Assembly: GCF_900116295.1 (NCBI RefSeq)
Contig: NZ_FPAF01000005.1
Coordinates: forward strand, 124,001-188,000
Length of the DNA stretch: 64,000 nt
Source of the DNA: Bacillus sp. 103mf
GTDB taxonomy: Bacteria > Bacillota > Bacilli > Bacillales > Bacillaceae_G
Direction: 5' to 3'
The notes beneath the pieces are model-generated. The model saw only the letters and a program-made list of their open reading frames with translations, ran no database searches and was not told the DNA's origin. Shown one piece after another: positions 51,448 to 59,207 of the stretch. Both the position numbers and the translations under genes were made by a program. Numbering within the stretch: position 1 is the stretch's first letter; every line of letters begins with the position of its first letter.

Positions 51448-51592
51448 TTTTATTCCTCCTTACATTATGTGAATTTTTTAGGGACTATCTCTTTTGATGT
51501 TTTAGATATATTTGTTAAAAATATCTTCTTATAATATCTCTACTTATAAAAAGCTCAAAAAGAACATTATACTTTCGATAGCTTACTTAGTT

Positions 51593-52030
51593 TTATAAAG
51601 TTATCTTGTTTCGTTTCCTTACCTGCCGTAGCACAAGATAACATAACAACCCAAGCGGGCCAAACATCAGGATAAGGAATAAGATTATAGATTGCAACGG
51701 TATGGATACATACCGATGTTCCATGTTATCCCTATAAACGTAATGGCCAATCGCTTGATCGAAACAGAGTAAATGAAGCCAGACGAGTAAGGCAAAGTCC
51801 GGTTTGGACAACAGCCGGATGACACCTTCCGCCGACCCGAAATCTTGAACGAATCCAAAGCCTGAGCCTACGATAACCATGATGATTCCAACAGCATAAA
51901 GTGCAGCGAGATACATAGGAAAAATGGCTATGCCCGCGAGAAACTTTGTGACTTGCCACGTCGGTAACAATATCAAAAGAAGCCAGAGCAGTATAGCTAT
52001 GCTGGCAAGGGAAAACAGCTTTTCATACAT
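51593..52030 (-). CDS. ABA4-like membrane protein (DUF4281)
   Basis: The 145-residue protein has four hydrophobic segments. The stretch HLLCFDQAIGHYVYRDNM near residue 87 is the typical conserved core of the ABA4-like family, named after the plant neoxanthin protein; bacterial roles are unknown. Ribosome site GGAGAGGAGAA. It follows another multi-span gene after 33 bases on the same strand. Base composition of both genes is clearly GC-richer than the surroundings, suggesting transfer. Confidence 0.8.
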   Translation of the reverse strand: MYEKLFSLASIAILLWLLLILLPTWQVTKFLAGIAIFPMYLAALYAVGIIMVIVGSGFGFVQDFGSAEGVIRLLSKPDFALLVWLHLLCFDQAIGHYVYRDNMEHRYVSIPLQSIILFLILMFGPLGLLCYLVLRQVRKRNKITL

Positions 52031-52063
52031 CGTTACAATTCTCCTCTCCAGGAAAATGTTATT

Positions 52064-52957
52064 TTAATTTCTATGCGATGATGGATTGGCAGACATCGGC
52101 TTCAGTCTCAGCATTTTAAATACAGCGGAAACGAATATGGCAAGCCAGATGAGCAGCATGGTGCCGGAAAGAGCCGGCAGCAATGTCAGTTCAAAAACGG
52201 AACGTCCGAGGGCGGTTTGTAAACCAATCAGCACGATGGAAAGCGTCCAGGCGAAACCTCCAAAATGAATTCGCCGCAGGGCATGCCTACTACATGTATA
52301 TGTCCGCTCCGATACCCATCCTAGCAACGTTAGTGCCTGCAAAGCATGAAAGCTGAGCCCATGAAGGACAATTAAGTTTCCTGCCTCGCCCGTATATCGG
52401 CCTTGCAGCGCGATCATCCATATTCCTGAGGCAAAGGCAATAATAGTTGAGAAAAGTGCATAGCGGATGCCCAATACTAAAAGCGGACGTTCATTCATCT
52501 GTCCTTTGCGATAAAACGGGATGGCAAGCAGTACAGTCACGATGATGATCAATAACGAATCAAGCCCGAACAAAGCACCGGCAATCGAATCGATAGCAGA
52601 GTTGGCACGCGTAAACCGTGGATTAATCCCGCGAAAATGCTGGATCGTTTCGACCGCATAGGCATATAGAGTTGTCAGTGTGAAAGTCCAACGAATAGCT
52701 GTCCGTTTGCGGGAACTCAGCCCTGTTATCGGTAAAATGGCTGCTATGGACAAAATAAACAATGCGATTGCGGCATTGAAAGAAAACGCTTGCTCCAAGT
52801 CGCCTTTTGGAAAAGTGATTGCCCCGTATAGTTCAATATATACCGCAACACCAACTGCAAGCACAAAGCCAAGCATGCTAATAATTACGAGAAGCTTTTC
52901 TCCATCAAAGAGCTTCATCCCCGGCATTGTGTCGACCTTTTGATTGCCTGCCTTCAT
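52064..52957 (-). CDS. Multi-span membrane protein paired with the ABA4-like gene
   Basis: The 297-residue protein from ATG 52957 has about eight hydrophobic segments and charged loops. TIQHFRGINPRFTR near residue 107 and VLHGLSFHALQALTLLGW near 197 hold conserved-looking His and Arg residues that could bind a cofactor. I do not recognise the family. It forms an apparent operon with the ABA4-like gene. The GC content is about 55 % in the bases 52141-52200 (33 of 60), far above the neighbouring genes, a sign of foreign origin. Confidence 0.75.
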   Translation of the reverse strand: MKAGNQKVDTMPGMKLFDGEKLLVIISMLGFVLAVGVAVYIELYGAITFPKGDLEQAFSFNAAIALFILSIAAILPITGLSSRKRTAIRWTFTLTTLYAYAVETIQHFRGINPRFTRANSAIDSIAGALFGLDSLLIIIVTVLLAIPFYRKGQMNERPLLVLGIRYALFSTIIAFASGIWMIALQGRYTGEAGNLIVLHGLSFHALQALTLLGWVSERTYTCSRHALRRIHFGGFAWTLSIVLIGLQTALGRSVFELTLLPALSGTMLLIWLAIFVSAVFKMLRLKPMSANPSSHRN

Positions 52958-53031
52958 CAATTGATCATTCCTTTCTCATGATTTCTCTTAAGGGAAATGA
53001 ATTTCATATTTTATTAACAAATAAATAAACT

Positions 53032-53089
53032 ATGAAAAAAAGCAGCACTGTTACTACTTGGGCTGTCTGTTGCCGCATCACTGATTTGA
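53032..53089 (+). pseudogene. Possible frameshifted signal-peptide fragment
   Basis: ATG 53032 is followed by seven A residues; dropping one base would give MKKAALLLLGLSVAASLI and a stop, a convincing signal peptide. There is no ribosome site and no downstream gene. This may be the remnant of an exported-protein gene, but the call is weak. Confidence 0.3.
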
Positions 53090-53121
53090 ACTGTTATGTC
53101 GTTTTATCCTTTTATTTTTGT

Positions 53122-53226
53122 CTATCCAACACTAGTTTGTCCTGAAATGATAATTACTACAATTAAATATCGAAGTGTTTGTGTAGATACTCCACATATC
53201 TTTGAGAATTCTCCAATCGATAGCAA
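53122..53226 (-). pseudogene. Truncated MerR family regulator gene
   Basis: A TTG at 53224-53226, eight bases after GGAG, opens LLSIGEFSKICGVSTQTLRY, the first helix-turn-helix of a MerR regulator. The normal continuation YDEIGLL is missing: after about 20 codons the sequence turns into hydrophobic codons and stops at 53122. The rest of the gene is absent, so a deletion or insertion has removed it, next to the GC-rich island. Confidence 0.7.
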
Positions 53227-53406
53227 GTGGTCTTCTCCGTTCGAGGTGTTTTTTATAGGGAAAAGGAAAAGAACAGCTGATTTTGAGTGACAATAAGTTG
53301 TTTCGTTAAAGGGCAGGTTAATTGAGCTTAATAACATCTGTAACTTTATTCAGAAATAAATGTTGTAAATAATGAAAATATAAAAAACTTGGCGGGAGGA
53401 AGAATT

Positions 53407-53976
53407 ATGTCTAATAACGTAAGAGCAAGAAGAATCATTTTAGATTTAGCAGTTACTTTAGATGGTTTTATTGAAGGGGAAAATGGGGAAGTTGATTGGT
53501 GCATCATGGACTCTGAGATAGGATTTATTCACTTCTTAAATCAAATTGATACTATTTTATATGGAAGAAAAAGCTACGATTTATGGGGACAATTTACTCC
53601 GGGAATTGAAGATACTGATACTGAAAAAGAAATTTGGGAACTAGTTCATAGCAAAGAAAAATATGTGTTTTCCAGAACACAAAAAGGAACTGATAGTAAA
53701 GCAATGTTCATAAACGATAATATTTTTGAAGAAGTAAATAAATTAAAGAATAAGCCTGGTAAAGACATCTGGCTTTATGGCGGAGCAAGTCTTATTACAA
53801 CTTTTATCAATTTAGGGCTTGTTGATGAATTTAGATTATCTGTCCACCCTGTTATTTTAGGAGAAGGAAAACCGTTGTTTATTGATATAAAACAGAGGTT
53901 GAATTTAAAAATGGTTAATACAAGAACGTTCTCCTCTGGCGTTGTGCAACTAATCTATCATTTGAATGGGAATTAA
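53407..53976 (+). CDS. Dihydrofolate reductase-like protein (RibD C-terminal family)
   Basis: The protein is 189 residues from ATG 53407 behind GGGAGGAAG. RRIILDLAVTLDGFIEG near residue 9 and DIWLYGGASLITTFINLGLVDEF near 118 are the typical start and cofactor loop of the RibD_C/YwjB-YyaP family. TILYGRKSYDLWGQF near 50 also fits. These are NADPH-linked reductases of unproven substrate; a folate role is not shown. It is a single gene. Confidence 0.88.
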   Translation: MSNNVRARRIILDLAVTLDGFIEGENGEVDWCIMDSEIGFIHFLNQIDTILYGRKSYDLWGQFTPGIEDTDTEKEIWELVHSKEKYVFSRTQKGTDSKAMFINDNIFEEVNKLKNKPGKDIWLYGGASLITTFINLGLVDEFRLSVHPVILGEGKPLFIDIKQRLNLKMVNTRTFSSGVVQLIYHLNGN

Positions 53977-54100
53977 TAATATTGCACATTCCAAAGATAA
54001 AATACAATAAATATCATTAAGAAATACTCGATAGTAATTGTCACTTCGTTAACAATAAGGTGCGATTCTTGAATAACATACGTAGAGAATCATTAAACTC

Positions 54101-54350
54101 TTGTAACTACTCGGTCACTCTATGAAAAACCGATAGAAAAGCATTTTTTTAAGTGGCCAGGGAGGGACTGGCTATGTATAGTAGCGGTCAGGGCCTTTTT
54201 CTACCACGCGCAAAATTTGAAAACAAAGAAAGGCAGCGAGGTGTAGGTCCATTTTTATCTTCATGGCAGCAATGATAGGTAAGTGTATTTTCTCTGGCAT
54301 TATACTCCTTACTAAACTTCTAAATCAAATATCTGGCTGAGTAGTTACAA
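54101..54350. mobile_element. MITE-like element carrying copy C of the dispersed repeat
   Basis: TTGTAACTACTC (54101-54112) and GAGTAGTTACAA (54339-54350) are perfect 12-bp terminal inverted repeats around 250 bases without a coding frame. A 7-base direct repeat, TTAAACT, lies at 54093-54099 and 54351-54357. The inside contains the reverse complement of the second half of copies A and B (about 54155-54235). The structure fits a non-autonomous miniature element; no transposase is present in the window. Confidence 0.6.
54155..54235 (-). repeat. Dispersed repeat, copy C (partial, inverted)
   Basis: Read on the minus strand it shows GTTTTCAAATTTTGCGCGTGG and AGAAAAAGGCCCTGACCG, then a diverged CATAGCCAGTCCCTCCC, matching the second half of copies A (9607-9745) and B (39515-39655). 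Confidence 0.6.
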
Positions 54351-54639
54351 TTAAACTTTATTTCTGGGCATGTGATATATATAAACTCTTTTTATATTTT
54401 TACTTATAAAACCTTACAAAACTGTCATATTGATGTAAGGTTATTAGATAGTTCATATACTATTTCGATGTGATAATGAAAGCATAAGAAATACACACCT
54501 AGAAAAAATATAATAGAACGAGATAATTGTAAGATGATTTTAAAATTGTCATTTATACTTTTTGGAGTTACTTGACGTTTACTTTCTAAATGTTAACAAT
54601 AAATAGGTGGATTTGTACGAATTTAGGGGAGATGAAGAG
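54351..54639. other. Intergenic region upstream of the lipoprotein gene
   Basis: ACCTTAC (about 54411-54417) and GTAAGGT (about 54436-54442) form a small stem without T-run. Otherwise the stretch is AT-rich with no gene. Confidence 0.4.
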
Positions 54640-55089
54640 ATGTCGATAAAAAAAGCTTTGTTATTCATGTGTATGCTGGTAATTGGTTTAACAGGCTGCT
54701 CTATGATTGAAGAAGGTAAGAATTCAATTAACTATGCTCAAAAGGCAATAGACTATGTTAATGAAGTGAGTACGTTTGCAAATGAAGCGCCGGGATTAGT
54801 AGAAAAAGCAATCAACGATGGTGCCGCCCGCAAAGAATTAGAAACTAGACTCAGAGAAATTCAAAAGGATATTCCAGCTTTTAATGAATTGACACCTCCT
54901 GATGTAGCAAAGGATATGCATCAGCAAATTGTTGGATATAATGAAAAGTTAAATGAATTAATTGATACAACTATGAAGAAGGTAGAAGAAGGAAAAATGG
55001 ATGTAGAACAATTCAAGAACTCAGACCTTATGCAGACAATTCAACAAGTTCAAGACTTAAAAGATAAGATTCAAAATTTAGGTCAGTAA
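54640..55089 (+). CDS. Lipoprotein, DUF6376-like
   Basis: The protein is 149 residues from ATG 54640 behind GGGGAGATGAAG; the frame opens at 54607. Signal peptide KKALLFMCMLVIGLTGC, with lipobox LTGC at about residue 20, is followed by a helical, charged domain (INYAQKAIDYVNEVSTFANE; IQQVQDLKDKIQNLGQ at the end). It resembles the DUF6376 group of Bacillus lipoproteins, all of unknown function. It is anchored on the outer face of the membrane. A terminator follows. Confidence 0.75.
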   Translation: MSIKKALLFMCMLVIGLTGCSMIEEGKNSINYAQKAIDYVNEVSTFANEAPGLVEKAINDGAARKELETRLREIQKDIPAFNELTPPDVAKDMHQQIVGYNEKLNELIDTTMKKVEEGKMDVEQFKNSDLMQTIQQVQDLKDKIQNLGQ

Positions 55090-55100
55090 ATATAGTCTGA

Positions 55101-55132
55101 AAAAAATTCCGTTATGTATAACGGAATTTTTT
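55101..55132 (+). terminator. Terminator of the lipoprotein gene
   Basis: AAAAAATTCCGTTAT pairs with ATAACGGAATTTTTT, giving a T-run at the 3' side. Confidence 0.9.
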
Positions 55133-55393
55133 AGTTTGAAGGTATAACAATCAGTTATTCACCAATTATTGTATATAAAAAATGATACTCCAAATAGGAG
55201 TCCCGCCACATCGCTATCAAGCTAAGATAAATTTGTATCCACTTATTTTATTTTGTTGTGCAGCTTTTTATAGAAGGGCTTCTTAAGCTACCCCATTAAG
55301 CGGAAAATTCTCCCTTATCGTCCCTATTCGTTGGTATAATATGGTGTATTGTATGATATAAGCAATACAATGAACACCAATAGGAGGCAGGAC
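55133..55393. other. Intergenic region, no gene seen
   Basis: About 260 bases with an inverted pair ATTGTATGATATAAGCAATACAAT near 55348. No open frame with ribosome site. Confidence 0.35.
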
Positions 55394-55512
55394 ATGAAAG
55401 AGAACGACTTGTATGTTTATCACATTGTTACTAGGGAAAAAATGAGCTTCCCGAGCTTTTGATTAACGGAACAATTGAAGTGGTAGAAATTATTAATGAT
55501 TTCTCAGCTTAG
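55394..55512 (+). pseudogene. Shortened, frameshifted gene (DUF2441-like N-terminus)
   Basis: ATG 55394 behind TAGGAGGCAGGAC opens MKENDLYVYHIVTREKMS, a convincing start that resembles DUF2441 proteins of the B. cereus group, then stops after 22 codons. In the next frame ELLINGTIEVVEIINDFSA runs to a stop at 55510-55512, which looks like a genuine protein end. The middle is missing, so a deletion with frameshift has destroyed the gene. The family call is from memory and moderate. Confidence 0.5.
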
Positions 55513-55630
55513 ATTCTAGAAAAGTCTCATATATTTATTTGTAAAAAATTACAAATTAGAGATTGGTATCTCTTTGGACATTAGGAGAATCTTTAGAAAT
55601 TGCTGTTTAGGAATAAAGGAGTGAATCAAT

Positions 55631-55840
55631 ATGAATCGGAAAATAAAAATATTAAAGTACATTATGATTCTAATGGCTTGTCTTGCTGTTTTTGGTACAA
55701 TTTTACCAAATGCATTAGATCCAAACGAAACAATGGCGGGTAAAATTTCGATTGCAACTTTTGGTACAATAGCTACTTGTTTACTATTTTCTATTACTTA
55801 TTTTATTTTAAAAAAAGCTATTTTAAGAGGGAAAAAATAG
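55631..55840 (+). CDS. Small two-span membrane protein, function unknown
   Basis: The 69-residue protein behind AAAGGAGTGAATCAAT has two hydrophobic segments (about residues 8-26 and 40-62), a polar loop with PNALDPNETMAGK, and basic ends. No family recognised. It is followed by a remnant of the small spore-like gene and a terminator. Confidence 0.65.
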   Translation: MNRKIKILKYIMILMACLAVFGTILPNALDPNETMAGKISIATFGTIATCLLFSITYFILKKAILRGKK

Positions 55841-55865
55841 TGTTGGGAAAATTTAGAATTAGAAA

Positions 55866-55896
55866 TCATCAAATAAGAGGCAAAAACGTAGTTAAT
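55866..55896 (+). pseudogene. 3' fragment of a second copy of the small spore-like gene
   Basis: The 31 bases here are identical to 48405-48435, the last nine codons with stop and one following base of the 44-residue gene at 48300. The upstream part is absent. Shared origin by duplication or recombination is clear; chance is very unlikely at this length. Confidence 0.8.
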
Positions 55897-55938
55897 CTTA
55901 TTGTTTCATGAGTTTGCTATGTAACGTAGTAAAGTAAA

Positions 55939-55990
55939 AAAGCCATTGGAATTATGCTTATTTATTCCAATGGCTTATTAAAATTAAAAA
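55939..55990 (+). terminator. Intrinsic terminator
   Basis: AAGCCATTGGAAT pairs with ATTCCAATGGCTT around an 18-base loop. The 3' side is only moderately T-rich. Confidence 0.65.
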
Positions 55991-56131
55991 GTTCTCCCGT
56001 GCACTCTCGATACATATTGGATTACGATAACCTTGTATTAAGCACGCAATCTGTACGACTGTAACTTTTGCATGTTAGAAATCTCTTTATATGGTATAAT
56101 ATGGTTCAGTTTGCGCGTAGGGAGAGTGACA

Positions 56132-56524
56132 ATGAACAATAATTACAAACAAATAACTAGATTTGTTTTGGTAGGATGTATGAATACATTAAACTATTGG
56201 CTACTTTATTTATTATTTACTCATGCTTTTCATTTTCATACTTTAACAGCACATAGTATAGCTTTTATCGTAAGTATGATTGGTTCTTTTTTTATGAATA
56301 CATACTTTACGTATAGAACTAAAGTCACATTAAAGAAGTTTTTCCAGTTTCCGTTAACTTATATTATAAACTTTAGCATTACGACAATTAGTATTTATGT
56401 TTTAGTTGATATATTGAACTTCAATAAGGACATCGCACCTTTGATTTCATCTGTAATTGCAATTCCTTTTACATTTGCAATATCAAAAAAAATATTAGTT
56501 ACAAAAAAAGAAGCTGCTATGTAA
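56132..56524 (+). CDS. GtrA family membrane protein
   Basis: The protein is 130 residues from ATG 56132 behind GGGAGAGTGAC; the frame opens at 56072. Four membrane segments and the N-terminal ITRFVLVGCMNTLNYWLLY plus FMNTYFTYRTKVT near 62 match the GtrA-like family, which helps move polyprenyl-linked sugars across the membrane for cell-wall glycans. No glycosyltransferase gene is next to it, so its partner lies elsewhere. A terminator follows at about 56534-56572. Confidence 0.9.
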   Translation: MNNNYKQITRFVLVGCMNTLNYWLLYLLFTHAFHFHTLTAHSIAFIVSMIGSFFMNTYFTYRTKVTLKKFFQFPLTYIINFSITTISIYVLVDILNFNKDIAPLISSVIAIPFTFAISKKILVTKKEAAM

Positions 56525-56533
56525 AACTATTAT

Positions 56534-56572
56534 AAAAAATTCTTCAGCATTTATGTTGAGGAATTTTTTTAT
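56534..56572 (+). terminator. Terminator of the GtrA gene
   Basis: AAATTCTTCA pairs with TTGAGGAATTT (one G-T pair) and runs into TTTTTTTATTTT. Confidence 0.75.
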
Positions 56573-56708
56573 TTTAAAGCGGTTTTTTATTCTGTATTTC
56601 TTGGATTCTAATGAAAATTCATCTCGTTTTTTATTTTGTTGAGTTTTCTTGTTGAAGAGAACAAGCATTAAAGAAAAGGTGTTTGTAACGAACAACAAAA
56701 AGAAACGT

Positions 56709-56751
56709 TTGACATATATTAATATCAGTTTAAAATAAAAGTGAGTACTCA
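56709..56751 (+). promoter_or_regulatory. Promoter and TetR-type operator of the ABC exporter operon
   Basis: TTGACA (56709-56714) and TAAAAT (56731-56736) are 16 bases apart. Just past the -10 lies the palindrome TGAGTACTCA (56742-56751), extended to AGTGAGTACTCACTCATT. This matches the TGAGT-type sites of TetR/FadR-like repressors, and a TetR gene lies in the same operon. Confidence 0.8.
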
Positions 56752-56779
56752 CTCATTAATGTGAAGAGGAGGAAAGTTT

Positions 56780-57511
56780 ATGTCTCTAATAAACGAGGCT
56801 GTAACGCTTAATCATGTTTCCAAGTACTTTGGAAAGAAACAAGTGATTCAAGATATTTCATTTTCAGTTAGAGAAGCTGAAATTTTTGGTTTAGTCGGTC
56901 CGTCTGGTTCAGGGAAGACAACACTTATTAAAATGATTGCTGGTATTAGCGAAGCGACATCAGGGGAAGTAACTGCACTGCAAACGGTTATGCCAGATTT
57001 GAATGGAATGAAGCAAATTGGATATATGGCGCAAGCTGATGCATTATATGATGAACTATCCGCTTATGAAAATGCTGATTTTATTGCGACAATGTATGGG
57101 TTAAAGGGAAAACAAAAGAGAGAACGTATATCTGAAGTTTTTGAGCTTGTGCAGTTATCTGAGGATGCCAAAAAGCAAGTGCAACATTTTTCAGGTGGAA
57201 TGAAGAAGCGTTTATCACTTGCTATGTCATTTTTGCATGAACCAAAGCTTCTTATTTTGGATGAACCGACTGTCGGTATCGATCCTGTTTTACGAAAATC
57301 AATTTGGGATAAGTTTTATGAGCTGAAAAAACAAGGAACAACAATTATTGTTACAACGCACATTATGGATGAAGCAGAGTTTTGTGAACGTCTTGGCTTA
57401 ATTCGTGAAGGGAAGTTGATTGCAACTGGTTCTCCAGCAGAACTAAAACAACGAACAACATCTGGACGTATTGAAGATGTCTTTTTATTGGAAGGAGCGA
57501 TGGAACGATGA
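56780..57511 (+). CDS. ABC transporter ATP-binding protein (drug exporter type)
   Basis: The 243-residue protein has Walker A GPSGSGKTT near residue 41, signature HFSGGMKKRLSLAMSFL near 137, Walker B LLILDEPTVGIDP near 158 and the switch His in VTTHIMDEAEF near 192. The GG-MKKR style is that of the ABC-2 exporter class. Ribosome site GAGGAGGAAAG. The permease gene overlaps its stop by four bases. Confidence 0.93.
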   Translation: MSLINEAVTLNHVSKYFGKKQVIQDISFSVREAEIFGLVGPSGSGKTTLIKMIAGISEATSGEVTALQTVMPDLNGMKQIGYMAQADALYDELSAYENADFIATMYGLKGKQKRERISEVFELVQLSEDAKKQVQHFSGGMKKRLSLAMSFLHEPKLLILDEPTVGIDPVLRKSIWDKFYELKKQGTTIIVTTHIMDEAEFCERLGLIREGKLIATGSPAELKQRTTSGRIEDVFLLEGAMER

Positions 57512-58527
57512 GAGTATTTGGAGTTGTTATCCGTATTATTCGTCAATTTTTCCGAGATAAACGGTCGCTTGCGCTTATGTTCGGAGCACCGATGCTACTT
57601 CTTTGGCTTCTTTCACTTGTATTTACACAAAAAGACTACAAGCCTCATATTGCTTTAGTTGATGTACCAGCACCAATTGTAGACGCAATGAAAAAACAAG
57701 ATGCTTCTATTTATGAGTACGATAAAGACAAGGCGCATAGGAAATTAGAAGATCAAGCAATTGATGCGATGGTTACTGTAGATCATGGAACGATGAAAGT
57801 AACGTTAGAAGGCAGTGATTCATCGAAAAATCGTGCGGTTATGCAAGTTTTGCAAAAGAGTATGGAAAAACCAGAATCGGCAGTGATGAAACCAGATGTT
57901 TCTTATTTACACGGCTCAACTGATTTTACGATGTTTGATGGATTAGGTCCGGTATTAATTGGTTTCTTTACATTCTTCTTTGTCTTTATTTTATCAGGAG
58001 TTTCATTTGTCAGGGAGCGTTTAAGCGGTACCTTGGAACGATTATTATCGACCCCAATTCGGCGCTGGGAGATTGTTGTGGGTTATATTATTGGATTCGG
58101 TATTTTTGCGTTTTTCCAATCCGTCCTCATTGTTAGTTTTTCTGTGTATGTTCTTGATTTATATGTTGCAGGTTCACCGTGGCTGACGTTACTTATTACA
58201 TGTATGCTTTCATTAACAGCATTAACGCTTGGAACATTTTTATCAGCGTATGCAAACAATGAGTTTCAAATGATTCAGTTTATCCCATTGGTTATCGTAC
58301 CGCAAATTTTCTTTTCAGGTTTATTTCCGATTGAGTCTATGAATAAGTGGTTACAGCTATTAGGAAAGTTATTTCCATTAACATACGGTGCAGATGCGAT
58401 GCGGCAAGTTATGATTCGAAATCAAGGATTTAGCGAAATTGCTGGTGATCTTGGTGTTTTATTATTATTTGCGATTGTGTTTACATTCGGTAACGTGTTT
58501 GCTTTGAAGAAGCATAGAAGAATATAA
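57508..58527 (+). CDS. ABC-2 type permease
   Basis: The 339-residue protein has a single N-terminal membrane segment (about 20-40), an external domain of about 110 residues, then five segments from about residue 150. SGVSFVRERLSGTLERLLSTPIRRWEI near 165 is the ABC-2 hallmark. It forms an exporter with the preceding ATPase, probably for a drug or lipid. It is followed 22 bases later by the TetR regulator. Confidence 0.92.
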   Translation: MRVFGVVIRIIRQFFRDKRSLALMFGAPMLLLWLLSLVFTQKDYKPHIALVDVPAPIVDAMKKQDASIYEYDKDKAHRKLEDQAIDAMVTVDHGTMKVTLEGSDSSKNRAVMQVLQKSMEKPESAVMKPDVSYLHGSTDFTMFDGLGPVLIGFFTFFFVFILSGVSFVRERLSGTLERLLSTPIRRWEIVVGYIIGFGIFAFFQSVLIVSFSVYVLDLYVAGSPWLTLLITCMLSLTALTLGTFLSAYANNEFQMIQFIPLVIVPQIFFSGLFPIESMNKWLQLLGKLFPLTYGADAMRQVMIRNQGFSEIAGDLGVLLLFAIVFTFGNVFALKKHRRI

Positions 58528-58549
58528 TGGAAGAAAAAAGGAGCCTATC

Positions 58550-59203
58550 ATGAAAGAGGATTGGTTAGAAGAATTAATTGCCGCTACAGGGACAGATAAG
58601 CGCAACGAACGGCAAATGCGTATTTTAGAAGCAGCAGTAGACATGTTTAGTGAAAAAGGATATTCAGCAACTTCAACGAGTGAAATTGCGAAGCGTGCCG
58701 GTGTAGCAGAAGGAACGATTTTCCGCTACTATAAAACGAAAAAAGATTTGTTGTTTGCGGTTGTGATGCCAACGTTAACAAAATTTGCTGCACCATTTTT
58801 TGTGCAAACTTTTGTGAAAGAAATATTTGACAATACGTATGATTCATATGAAAACTTTTTACGTACGGTTATTCGGAATCGCTTTGAATTTGCGAGAAAG
58901 CATTTTCCGATGCTGAAAATTTTAATTCAAGAAGTACCGTTTCAACCTGAATTGAAAGATGAAATTCAACAACTATTCGCAAAGGAAATTTACTCTCGTT
59001 TTGAAAAAATTGTGAATCATTTTCAGGAGCAAGGACAAATTATTGAAATTCCAACACCAGGAGTATTACGATTTACCATATCAGCTGTTATTGGCTTAAT
59101 TTTAACTCGTTTTTTGTTACTACCAGAAGAAAAGTGGGATGATGAGGCTGAAATCGAGTCTACCGTTCAATTCATTTTATACGGGCTAACACATCGGAGG
59201 TAA
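58550..59203 (+). CDS. TetR/AcrR family transcriptional regulator
   Basis: The 217-residue protein has the TetR N-terminal helix-turn-helix: MRILEAAVDMFSEKGYSATS then SEIAKRAGVAEGTIFRYYKTKKDLL near residues 25-65. The C-terminal ligand domain is diverged as usual. Ribosome site AAAAAAGGAGCC. It is in operon with the exporter genes and probably binds the TGAGTACTCA palindrome ahead of them, so an exported compound is the likely inducer. Confidence 0.93.
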   Translation: MKEDWLEELIAATGTDKRNERQMRILEAAVDMFSEKGYSATSTSEIAKRAGVAEGTIFRYYKTKKDLLFAVVMPTLTKFAAPFFVQTFVKEIFDNTYDSYENFLRTVIRNRFEFARKHFPMLKILIQEVPFQPELKDEIQQLFAKEIYSRFEKIVNHFQEQGQIIEIPTPGVLRFTISAVIGLILTRFLLLPEEKWDDEAEIESTVQFILYGLTHRR

Positions 59204-59207
59204 TTGT

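Noticed and set aside
51343-51534. 63-codon plus-strand frame rich in Phe
   Set aside because: It is the shadow of the 54-residue minus-strand gene at 51283-51447, which has a strong ribosome site.
53096-53290. 64-codon plus-strand frame
   Set aside because: It lies opposite the truncated MerR fragment, which has a better match and ribosome site.
56495-56752. 85-codon minus-strand frame
   Set aside because: It covers the GtrA terminator and the TetR operator/promoter region, and is Lys/Phe-rich with no motif; not coding.
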